The notes below the pieces were generated by a model that was not told the DNA's origin, did no database searches, and worked only from the letters and a program-made list of their open reading frames with translations. Position numbers and translations under genes: made by a program. This document shows positions 13,231 to 19,566 of a stretch of 29,829 bases of DNA, piece after piece (the first letter of the stretch is position 1; each line of letters starts with the position of its first letter). Origin of the DNA: a virus; IMG/VR virus record IMGVR_UViG_3300034072_000396, positions 1-29,829 of that record; one strand, 5' to 3'.

Positions 13231-13898
13231 AAGTAGACCTCCGGCGTGACGTCAAAGGCACGGAACAGCTGCCGACGGAACATGACGGCTTCTGTGTAGG
13301 AAGGGAAGTATGGCGTAACGTACAATACTTTCTTATGCTGCACTCCAAAGCGGCAGCTACCATTGTCACTATGCCCACGGATGTTGCCTTTAGCATTCCT
13401 ATTCTTGGCTGCTTTGTTGACAGCTGCATATGGTACGTTGCCCAGCCACTCAGAGATTTTGCTGCTGGAGAACAGCTTATCGTATTCATTGGTTTGCGGC
13501 TTTGTTAACCATAGCCTTGCCCATTTGGTCTGGCTTGATTGCTTGCCAGCTTCAACGTGTGCCTCAGCTGCTTTGATCGTGTCAAGTCCTGGCGTGGGCG
13601 TCATGCTGACTTGCGCCCAGGTCTTTTGCTTTGCTGCCTTGGCATCAATTTCAGCCACGGCCTGCTTTGCCTTGACTGTCTTGAGTTCAGACCGCAGCTC
13701 ACCTATGGTGCGATTCATCGATGCGACCTGATCGGTCATCTGATCCACGAGCGTGTGTGCTCGCTCCAGCTGGAAACGTAGCGTGTTCGCATCAGCAATC
13801 GCTGCGTTGTATTGCGTCCACGCTGCACGGATTGCAAGCGCTGACGTGATAGTGGCAGCAGCACCGGCTGTCCACATAAAGATGGTGTTTGGTTCCAT
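13227..13898 (-). CDS. membrane-anchored coiled-coil protein with AP2-like C-terminal region
   Basis: The product has 223 residues. An N-terminal hydrophobic segment (about 7-27, 'FMWTAGAAATITSALAI') is followed by a coiled coil (~35-90), a linker, and a basic C-terminal region. There 'GNIRGHSDNGSCRFGVQ' then 'YVTPYFPSYTEAVMFRRQLF' resembles the three strands and helix of AP2/integrase-type DNA-binding modules. If so, it could tether DNA to the membrane. The AP2 reading is tentative. GGGAG lies about 9 nt upstream of the ATG, and the stop overlaps the Gp157-like start. Confidence 0.6.
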   Translation of the reverse strand: MEPNTIFMWTAGAAATITSALAIRAAWTQYNAAIADANTLRFQLERAHTLVDQMTDQVASMNRTIGELRSELKTVKAKQAVAEIDAKAAKQKTWAQVSMTPTPGLDTIKAAEAHVEAGKQSSQTKWARLWLTKPQTNEYDKLFSSSKISEWLGNVPYAAVNKAAKNRNAKGNIRGHSDNGSCRFGVQHKKVLYVTPYFPSYTEAVMFRRQLFRAFDVTPEVYL

Positions 13899-13919
13899 TG
13901 GGCTGTCTCCCGTTGGTGA

Positions 13920-14042
13920 TTAGAAAGGTTGTGTGATGTCGTTACACATGAAGATAAACAATCCGCCTGCAATAGATACTCCGATCACCCAGGCCAGCAG
14001 CCACAGCACGTCACGGATGATGTTTTTGATGATGCGCATCAT
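13920..14042 (-). CDS. tiny membrane protein (40 aa)
   Basis: The product is MMRIIKNIIRDVLWLLAWVI, then GVSIAGGLFIFMCNDITQPF. It has a basic amphipathic start and one hydrophobic helix (about 12-32). The ATG overlaps the upstream stop as ATGA, and AGGTG in the shared junction cassette serves as its ribosome site. It resembles the other tiny membrane genes of the early region in layout, but I see no clear sequence kinship. Function is unknown. Confidence 0.6.
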   Translation of the reverse strand: MMRIIKNIIRDVLWLLAWVIGVSIAGGLFIFMCNDITQPF

Positions 14043-14263
14043 GGCTGCACCTCTGCTGGGCTGTGGCTGAGCACGTAGTCCTCGCATTCGTCAAACGTGT
14101 TGAATGCCTTGGACGCTCCTGGCTTGGCAAAGAACACGGCACGGTACGTGTGGATGTTCGGCGTGTTCTCGTGCACTCGCACGAATGCCCACGGCCTGCC
14201 GTCTGCTGTGACGGTGATATGGCCTGCGTGCTTTGGCGATGGGATGAATCGAATCTTTGGCAT
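14039..14263 (-). CDS. small protein of unknown function
   Basis: The 74-residue product reads MPKIRFIPSPKHAGHITVTA, with later 'RAVFFAKPGASKAFNTFDEC' and the end SPAEVQP*. It looks like a small beta-rich fold with a C-terminal helix, and nothing specific is recognisable. Its leader (GGAGACACACCATG) is the same as that of the gene starting at 14692, another reused junction. It is the second gene from promoter P1. Confidence 0.66.
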   Translation of the reverse strand: MPKIRFIPSPKHAGHITVTADGRPWAFVRVHENTPNIHTYRAVFFAKPGASKAFNTFDECEDYVLSHSPAEVQP

Positions 14264-14283
14264 GGTGTGTCTCCTGTTGTTGG

Positions 14284-14436
14284 TTAGTTGCTTTCGGCTC
14301 TGTCGATCTGTAGGATGTAGCGCAGCAGTGCCTGCCTTACTACTTCGGTCTTCGTGCGTCGCTCTTTCTTGGCTTTGTCTGCCACCTTGGTCATCAGCTC
14401 ATCCTCGAGAAATACGTGCAATCGCTTGCGTGCCAT
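14284..14436 (-). CDS. ribbon-helix-helix (CopG/Arc-type) DNA-binding protein
   Basis: The 50-residue product has the classic RHH layout: strand KRLHVFL (4-10), helix A 'EDELMTKVADKAKKERR' and helix B 'TKTEVVRQALLRYILQ'. It would bind DNA as a dimer of intertwined strands. I chose the ATG at 14434-14436 because AGGAGG lies about 6 nt upstream. The longer frame reads through promoter P1. It sits directly downstream of P1, whose inverted repeat is duplicated at P2, so it is the natural candidate repressor of both early promoters. That link is inference. Confidence 0.82.
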   Translation of the reverse strand: MARKRLHVFLEDELMTKVADKAKKERRTKTEVVRQALLRYILQIDRAESN

Positions 14437-14462
14437 TAGGCCTCCTGTTGTTGGTTGTTGTG

Positions 14463-14496
14463 TGTGCAATATACGCCTATGCTTGCACAATGTCAA
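14463..14496 (-). promoter_or_regulatory. early promoter P1 with inverted-repeat operator
   Basis: On the minus strand TTGACA (14496-14491), a 17-nt spacer and TATATT (14473-14468) form a near-consensus sigma-70 promoter. Inverted repeat arms TGTGCAA / TTGCACA (14463-14469 and 14483-14489, 13 nt apart) overlap the -10 and spacer and look like an operator. It drives the RHH gene at 14436 and everything downstream. The -35 lies inside the 3' end of the previous gene (encoding LDIVQA*). Confidence 0.85.
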
Positions 14497-14692
14497 GCAC
14501 GGCTTCATCGTACCATGCCTCAGCTTGTGGGATGCCGATGCGCTCGCACAAGATCTCGTAGGCTGCGGTATCTACCAGCATTGCTTCGGTGGTGTGCTGA
14601 TCCTTCAATCCGAGCATGATCTCTTTGACGGTCTCGGTGCCGTAGGCTGCGATCTTGTTTTTCAGCAGGTCGAGTGGGCGTTGCGTTGTCAT
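14477..14692 (-). CDS. small protein of unknown function, first early gene
   Basis: The 71-residue product begins MTTQRPLDLLKNKIAAYGTE and continues with 'TVKEIMLGLKDQHTTEAMLV' and an acidic helical end. I chose 14690-14692 because GGAGAC lies upstream and the longer frame runs through promoter P2. It is the first gene transcribed from P2. Its last codons (LDIVQA*) are formed by the -35 region of P1, so the gene end and the promoter share DNA. No family is recognised. As the first early gene it could be a host-takeover or regulatory protein. Confidence 0.68.
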   Translation of the reverse strand: MTTQRPLDLLKNKIAAYGTETVKEIMLGLKDQHTTEAMLVDTAAYEILCERIGIPQAEAWYDEAVLDIVQA

Positions 14693-14720
14693 GGTGTGTC
14701 TCCGTTGTGTTTGTTTGTTG

Positions 14721-14754
14721 TGTGCAATATACGGCCATACTTGCACAATGTCAA
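14721..14754 (-). promoter_or_regulatory. early promoter P2 with inverted-repeat operator
   Basis: TTGACA (14754-14749), a 17-nt spacer and TATATT (14731-14726) repeat P1 almost exactly. The same TGTGCAA / TTGCACA arms (14721-14727 and 14741-14747, 13 nt apart) are present. About 34 of 37 bases around the block match P1. A T-rich stretch on the minus strand upstream of the -35 (opposite the A-run at 14775-14781) could act as an UP element. It drives the 71-residue gene and the whole early operon leftward. Confidence 0.86.
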
Positions 14755-14796
14755 GCGTTATTTCCATCTAGGTCAAAAAAAGTTTGCCCTTAGTGC

Positions 14797-14823
14797 GTAA
14801 GTTGCACAACATCAACAACTTAC
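14797..14823 (+). promoter_or_regulatory. inverted repeat in the leader of the plus-strand gene
   Basis: Eight-base arms (GTAAGTTG / CAACTTAC) flank an 11-nt loop. The left arm runs into TTGCACAA, the same half-site as in the P1/P2 operators. It lies 12 nt before the ATG of the only plus-strand gene. It could be an operator or a 5' UTR hairpin that limits translation. No convincing plus-strand promoter is visible. Confidence 0.5.
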
Positions 14824-14835
14824 ATAGGTAAACAA

Positions 14836-15060
14836 ATGTACTATTTACAGATAGACGATGGCGAGGTTACAGTTAGCCGCGTTCGCATCGGCTTCATTGG
14901 TGACAGTGGACACATCCGCAGCTGGTTCGTGGACGCTCGCACGCCAGCAGGTGACCGCATCGCCTATGGTGAGTTCCAGTTGCACAAGCTCGACAGCGTG
15001 CACCGGATCGTAGCCACTGCCATGGCCATCGTCACCAGGCAAAACGACCTCGCAAATTAG
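14836..15060 (+). CDS. only plus-strand gene: small protein of unknown function
   Basis: The 74-residue product begins MYYLQIDDGEVTVSRVRIGF and has 'SWFVDARTPAGDRIAYGEFQ' and 'VHRIVATAMAIVTRQ'. Codon choice matches the other genes (mostly G/C in third position), while the opposite-strand frame reads like a shadow, so I accept it as real. It diverges from early promoter P2 and converges on the phosphoesterase gene, a place where phages often keep a regulator. No helix-turn-helix is visible. The ribosome site is weak (TAGGTAAACAAATG). Confidence 0.62.
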   Translation: MYYLQIDDGEVTVSRVRIGFIGDSGHIRSWFVDARTPAGDRIAYGEFQLHKLDSVHRIVATAMAIVTRQNDLAN

Positions 15061-15084
15061 GACTCACACTCCTGATTTTCTATG

Positions 15085-15960
15085 TCAGTAGGCCTCGTGG
15101 ATGACAGGCTCCACGTATGATCTCGATGCTGCCAGGGTAGTGGTCAGGTCAACATACCAGCCACCCATGCGTGTTATGCTAAATCCCTTTTCGGTTTCCC
15201 ATCCTGCGTAGCGGTCGCCCTGTTTCTTGTAGGAGCCTGTCTGTAGGTTGTGCACCGTGCTGTCTTGCTCTTTGTTGTAGTACCCATTGAGCCTGCGCAC
15301 GGTCACTGGCAGGTGCCATTTGTTGTGGTCATGGCCCCGTATGATGATGTCGGCATCAGGGTGCTGCTGCTGTGCAATGTCGGCACGCATGATGCCCTTC
15401 GAGCGTGGTGCTGCACCTCCATAGCCGTGGTGGTAGTGCATCGTCGTGGCTATCATCTCAGGGTTTGACGTGCCATTGCCTTTCTTGCGGATCGAACGAA
15501 AGACGATCCAGCCGCTGTAGCCACCGAGCCAAGCGTCCACGCCCTGCATCCGCAGACGCTCGACCAGGCGCTCTGCTGGGTTTGTCTCCAAGCGCCGCAG
15601 GATGTTCGTTTCGTGGTTGCCTTGTCCCAGGATGATCGGCACCTTCCATTGTGCCAGCCATTCGGCACTGTCACGGATCACGTGATCGATGTAGTCCCCT
15701 CTGTTGTACTCAGGCCTGATGTCAAACTTCGAGCCGCGCGGGTCGTACTTGCCCTGCATCAGGTCGAACCAATCGCCATTGATGACCACCAAACCTTCCT
15801 TTGCTTTGATCGTCTGAAAGTGCTTGGTCAGCAGATCGCGGTCACACTTCATGCTATCATAGTGCACGTCGCTGATCACCAGCAGGTGAGCTGTTTGCTT
15901 GTAGTCATAGTTGACGTGGTGGATGTTACGGCTGATCTCTTTAATCTCGAAGGTTGCCAT
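15085..15960 (-). CDS. calcineurin-like metallophosphoesterase
   Basis: All motifs of the dinuclear-metal phosphoesterase fold are present in the 291 residues: D31-x-H33 (ISDVHYD), G62-D63 (NGDWFD), GNHE (114-117), HYHHGY (175-180) and GHDH (209-212). Such enzymes hydrolyse phosphomono- or diesters (nucleotides, cyclic nucleotides, DNA ends). The substrate is not readable. It is the last gene of the tail operon and lies next to the early control region, so it may be a late-expressed nucleotide or nucleic-acid enzyme rather than a structural protein. AGGG precedes the ATG. Confidence 0.9.
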   Translation of the reverse strand: MATFEIKEISRNIHHVNYDYKQTAHLLVISDVHYDSMKCDRDLLTKHFQTIKAKEGLVVINGDWFDLMQGKYDPRGSKFDIRPEYNRGDYIDHVIRDSAEWLAQWKVPIILGQGNHETNILRRLETNPAERLVERLRMQGVDAWLGGYSGWIVFRSIRKKGNGTSNPEMIATTMHYHHGYGGAAPRSKGIMRADIAQQQHPDADIIIRGHDHNKWHLPVTVRRLNGYYNKEQDSTVHNLQTGSYKKQGDRYAGWETEKGFSITRMGGWYVDLTTTLAASRSYVEPVIHEAY

Positions 15961-15980
15961 TGCAGGCCCTGTGTTAGTGG

Positions 15981-16505
15981 TTACGCTGTCACTTGTCCCA
16001 ATTCGGTGAACATCCGCAGGCTGATGCCAGCAGATGCTGTGTAGGCTGTTGGTGTCGCATTGGAGTACAGAGCCACGGCGTGAAAGTTGATGGCCGTGTT
16101 TCCAGTCCCTGTGGTGAAGTGGATATCAGGATCTACCCTAGCCTCGCTCACGGTGTCGCTGATGCGCTCGTAATCGGCTGAGGTGATCTGCACGACGCCC
16201 ACCAGGTTGGATGTGCTGGGGTTGTAGGCCGATCCTACCGTCGGTGCTGATGGCGCTGTCTCATTCCAGATGTACACTGACAGGTCGTTGAGCTCTTTAT
16301 CAGCAGCGCTCGCTGCCGTCTCACGTACCACCAGCTGCCGGATGACACCAGCCTGGCTCGTCGACTCTGCCATATTGGTAAACTCCAGCACGTCAATGTC
16401 AATAGGATACCACTGCGCAGGGGCCGTGGTGGAGACGTTGGCATAGGACTGCCAGCCGGAATCGCGCCAATCCTTGGCAATGGGTGTGTTAGGTATGCAG
16501 CTCAT
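15981..16505 (-). CDS. probable minor tail/virion surface protein
   Basis: The 174-residue product is beta-rich, low in Lys and high in Thr, Ser and Ala, typical of virion surface proteins. Examples are 'WYPIDIDVLEFTNMAESTSQ' and 'SDTVSEARVDPDIHFTTGTG'. It ends 'TAYTASAGISLRMFTELGQV', resembling the closing strands of jelly-roll domains. AGGA lies about 8 nt before the ATG, and an 18-nt gap separates it from the preceding tail gene. The tail assignment rests on composition and on its place after the tape measure and baseplate genes. The exact function is unknown. Confidence 0.6.
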   Translation of the reverse strand: MSCIPNTPIAKDWRDSGWQSYANVSTTAPAQWYPIDIDVLEFTNMAESTSQAGVIRQLVVRETAASAADKELNDLSVYIWNETAPSAPTVGSAYNPSTSNLVGVVQITSADYERISDTVSEARVDPDIHFTTGTGNTAINFHAVALYSNATPTAYTASAGISLRMFTELGQVTA

Positions 16506-16523
16506 GTGTGATCCTTGTGATTG

Positions 16524-17300
16524 TTATACTGGAGTAATCGTTCCTGCTGTTGGCATGTTGCCGTCTTGCCATTCACACTCGGTGCGATGGCCTGATACAT
16601 AGCCGTACACTGATGATGGTGCGATGTATATGGTGTCCACGACAGCACCTGCTGTCTGCAACAGCACGCGCACGTCGAACTCATCACCTACTGCCAATGG
16701 GACGTGGCAGCCGCCATTAAGGCGTGCATCTCTGATGTGGTTGTTATCATGTCCTGACTGCTGCGCTGTCATGTAATCGATGACACGCCAGATGGTGCCA
16801 TTCTTGAAGAATGCCAAAAACGCATTCTCGATCTGTGCTTCCAGTGGCACGACGAGGTGCAATGCTGAGAAAAACCACCAGACGCCTTGTGTGCCTTTAG
16901 TAGGCTCGAAGTACCAGCGAGCATTGGCAGCTGATGCCGTCCCCTCGAAGCGCGATCCCACGCACCTGATCACCTCGTTATCAAAACCGATCGGGTCGTA
17001 CGTGGCAGGGCTTTGCGTTATGTTGAGGTCGAGCTTGATATCCCACTCAGTGCTGGCCTGATAGTCACCTACCCAATGCTTCGCCCTGCGCTCCGCATCC
17101 ATAACATTACGCTGTGCGGCCTGATCACGAGCGATCGTTTCACGCAGATCGGTCGGATTCTGTACGACTGTGATGTTGGACTCAGTCCGTATTGAAGATT
17201 GATACGTCGTAGCACTACCACCTCTGGCACGCCTTCCATTCTCGAAGGCCAGCGAAGCAGGGGCCACCTTACGTCCTCGTATGGGGTCATTGATTGGCAT
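16524..17300 (-). CDS. tail tip/fibre protein with jelly-roll (C1q-like) C-terminal half
   Basis: The product is 258 residues from the ATG at 17298-17300, which shares one base with the previous stop (TGATG). The N-terminal ~90 residues are charged ('PTDLRETIARDQAAQRNVMD') and may attach it to the tail. The C-terminal ~150 read as a jelly roll: 'WFFSALHLVVPLEAQIENAF', 'LAFFKNGTIWRVIDY', 'LNGGCHVPLAVGDEFDVRVL'. FKNG plus L-GD-F-V-V is characteristic of C1q/TNF-like receptor-binding domains. It is a candidate host-recognition protein; a fibre-attachment protein is the alternative. Confidence 0.62.
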   Translation of the reverse strand: MPINDPIRGRKVAPASLAFENGRRARGGSATTYQSSIRTESNITVVQNPTDLRETIARDQAAQRNVMDAERRAKHWVGDYQASTEWDIKLDLNITQSPATYDPIGFDNEVIRCVGSRFEGTASAANARWYFEPTKGTQGVWWFFSALHLVVPLEAQIENAFLAFFKNGTIWRVIDYMTAQQSGHDNNHIRDARLNGGCHVPLAVGDEFDVRVLLQTAGAVVDTIYIAPSSVYGYVSGHRTECEWQDGNMPTAGTITPV

Positions 17301-19093
17301 CAGACACTCGGAAGAAAATAGGTGATAGTGGACGTGCCAGACTCGAAGGACTGCACTACACGCACAACGCACGCCTTGTTGAATGCATACTGTGTAAGTG
17401 TGGAAGCCAACCCTTCTTGCAGTTCGTGAACAGCGCCCACTTGGTCAAGCAGTGTCGTGCTGTCTGTCCTCCACTCCACCTCCACACGGCATTGGTCGCT
17501 GCCACTGAATGTCTCAAATAGCGCCTTCGTGAGCGCCTTTGGCAGGCACGCATCACGCTGCACGGTGTTCATCCATGCCAGGTGCTCTGGCTCATCTGCT
17601 GATACTGGCTTTGCGCTGCTGGTGCTATCCCAGTATGTCGTGGCCGTTCCACCGTCAGCACCGCCACGCACTACCACTCGTGTGTCATGGTGTGCCTTAG
17701 CGAAGCCATACGACAGTCCGCCCCAAGAAAAGGCACCGTCATTGCTGAAGATGCAGTTGGTCTGATCGACTCCGATGCTCTCACGCTGTTTGTAGGTTAT
17801 CCCTGCCAGCACACGCTGTGTCTGGTTGCGCTTAGGCGTTGGACAGTTGTGCAGGATAGGCTCGAAGTTGATGGATCGCTCCGATCGTGACCGTGCGCTG
17901 CTGGTGATCAGCTCGCTGATGTTCTTATCGTCACCTTCCAGCGCCACGCGCATCTCTGATTTACCGATCACACCAGCACCATCAGACACGCCATTAATGC
18001 CAACGGCACTGCCCAGGCTGTACACAGATGGCGTCCCGTCGCTGCGCTTGTTACCCAGCAGCGTGGACACCTCCACATTCCACCTGATGTAATTGCCGCC
18101 GACGTCTACCACGTACTCAGGCTTCCAGTACATCTTCACACACATGGTCTCGCACAAGTCGCTGATCTGATCTTTCACGCACTGCGCTTGTGATAGTCCG
18201 TACTCATCATTGGGGCTGTACAGTCCACCGATTTTCTCGCCGTCGGCCACGATGTATTGGAGGATGAAGGCGCTCCCATCATTGAGATCAGCAAACGCAT
18301 TGCCGCTGCCGTCGGTGTTGTATCCCTTGAAGCGTGCACCCGTGTTGATTAGGTCACGCAGCCGTTGGTCGTAGTCAAAGTTCGTGCTGATTGGTGTGGT
18401 GTTCGTGAAGCGTGTGCAGGTCAGCCATACCCATGCTGATAGACGGCTCTGCACGTCGTCACAGAACTGTGCCCACGACTTGAAGTGCGCTGTGGCAGGC
18501 TGTGCATTGCTGGCCTCTCCAAAGTCATTGCGCCACTGTGACCGTCCCGTTATGGCGTAGTAATCGTAAATCAACCCACCTGTCTGCGTTGTGCCTCCTG
18601 GCACGATGCCGTTCATGTTGCCAGACAAGTCGAGCATGGCATGGTACGCACCGTCCACCAGGTTGTACGTGGTCTCCAATTCGCCGTTGTCGTTCAGATC
18701 ATAGTCAGCACCTTCTGTGTTCTCCACCACACCCACAAATAGCAGCGTCCACGTCGCACCGTTCGTGCCGGAATCAGTCCAGTACATGAAGGTGTTGTGT
18801 GCATCGTAGCTGCCAAATAGGATGTTCGAGTAGCTGTTGTATTTGTTGCGCAGGTACGTCTGCAATGCTGAAGGAAGCCTGCTGAAGTTGAGCGTCACAG
18901 ACCACGTCGCAGCTTCTGCCAGGCCATATGGCAGCACATCGTCAAAGCCATACTCAAGATCACCGAAGGCCACGATGCAGCCCTCATCTAAGGTGACCAC
19001 GCTGCCATCTAAGTCTTCATCGTATGGCATGATGTCCATACGATATTGCCAATTGTTGTAGGCGCTCGTGCGTATTGCTCGGTATATAGCCAT
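17300..19093 (-). CDS. large distal tail/baseplate protein
   Basis: The product is 597 residues from the ATG at 19091-19093 (TGATG with the upstream stop). A 50-codon in-frame extension upstream lies inside the neighbouring gene and is ignored. It is beta-rich, with 'GDLEYGFDDVLPYGLAEAAT' near the N-terminus and later 'GLYSPNDEYGLSQAQCVKDQ'. The C-terminal part includes 'MRVALEGDDKNISELI'. Order (tape measure, small tail gene, this gene, fibre) places it at the distal tail or tail-hub position. No enzymatic motif is obvious. Confidence 0.66.
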   Translation of the reverse strand: MAIYRAIRTSAYNNWQYRMDIMPYDEDLDGSVVTLDEGCIVAFGDLEYGFDDVLPYGLAEAATWSVTLNFSRLPSALQTYLRNKYNSYSNILFGSYDAHNTFMYWTDSGTNGATWTLLFVGVVENTEGADYDLNDNGELETTYNLVDGAYHAMLDLSGNMNGIVPGGTTQTGGLIYDYYAITGRSQWRNDFGEASNAQPATAHFKSWAQFCDDVQSRLSAWVWLTCTRFTNTTPISTNFDYDQRLRDLINTGARFKGYNTDGSGNAFADLNDGSAFILQYIVADGEKIGGLYSPNDEYGLSQAQCVKDQISDLCETMCVKMYWKPEYVVDVGGNYIRWNVEVSTLLGNKRSDGTPSVYSLGSAVGINGVSDGAGVIGKSEMRVALEGDDKNISELITSSARSRSERSINFEPILHNCPTPKRNQTQRVLAGITYKQRESIGVDQTNCIFSNDGAFSWGGLSYGFAKAHHDTRVVVRGGADGGTATTYWDSTSSAKPVSADEPEHLAWMNTVQRDACLPKALTKALFETFSGSDQCRVEVEWRTDSTTLLDQVGAVHELQEGLASTLTQYAFNKACVVRVVQSFESGTSTITYFLPSV

Positions 19094-19566
19094 CAGACTT
19101 TGTACCTGTGTTCCAGTGTGAGATTCAGACGTCGTGTGCCTGTGCTGCTGTTGACAGCTTCTGACCAGTTCGTGATGTTGACAGGGTGCGCAGTGTTCGT
19201 GGTGTTCGGCCACTTGCGTGATCCACCAAGCAAACGTGCCCACAGGTACGGCTTGCCAGCGATCACACCTGCCAGCGTGTCGATGTTGTCCAGGTCTTGG
19301 TTGCCGCCGTCGTTGTATCTGAATGGGTAAGACTCCACATTGAACGCCCTGCGCTTCGTGCCTTTGCCGAACGTCGCACCGCTCACATCAGCAATGCTGG
19401 CAAACTCAAAGAGCCAGTGTGCCTCAGGCTTCACGATGTAGATGGCCGTGGTAGTGTAGCCACTGTAGCCAGCAATGGTCGTAAGGCCCACGTCGTTGTA
19501 CGCAGTGCCTGCACCAGCGTCGGCGTTCGCTGCGTAGATGATCAGCTGCCAGTCTGTTAGAGCCAT
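19093..19566 (-). CDS. minor tail protein following the tape measure
   Basis: The 157-residue product starts 'MALTDWQLIIYAANADAGAG' and is rich in Tyr, Thr and Gly. It has 'YTTTAIYIVKPEAHWLFEFA' and ends 'TGTRRLNLTLEHRYKV'. The ATG shares one base with the tape-measure stop (TAATG). Its position immediately after the tape measure is where siphoviruses put distal tail proteins. I do not recognise a Dit fold with confidence. Confidence 0.62.
   Translation of the reverse strand: MALTDWQLIIYAANADAGAGTAYNDVGLTTIAGYSGYTTTAIYIVKPEAHWLFEFASIADVSGATFGKGTKRRAFNVESYPFRYNDGGNQDLDNIDTLAGVIAGKPYLWARLLGGSRKWPNTTNTAHPVNITNWSEAVNSSTGTRRLNLTLEHRYKV

Noticed and set aside
14845-15042. Minus-strand 65-codon frame opposite the 74-residue plus-strand gene
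   Set aside because: It lacks a ribosome site and reads like a shadow. The plus-strand frame has better codon choice and a natural position beside a leader hairpin.
15058-15085. Possible bidirectional terminator between the converging plus-strand gene and the phosphoesterase
   Set aside because: Only a 4-bp stem (AGGA/TCCT) with a short TTTT on one strand is present, too weak to call.
17300-19243. 50-codon N-terminal extension of the large tail protein
   Set aside because: It lies in the coding part of the previous tail gene, reads as His/Gln/Cys-rich noise, and the ATG at 19091-19093 shares a base with the upstream stop as at neighbouring junctions.
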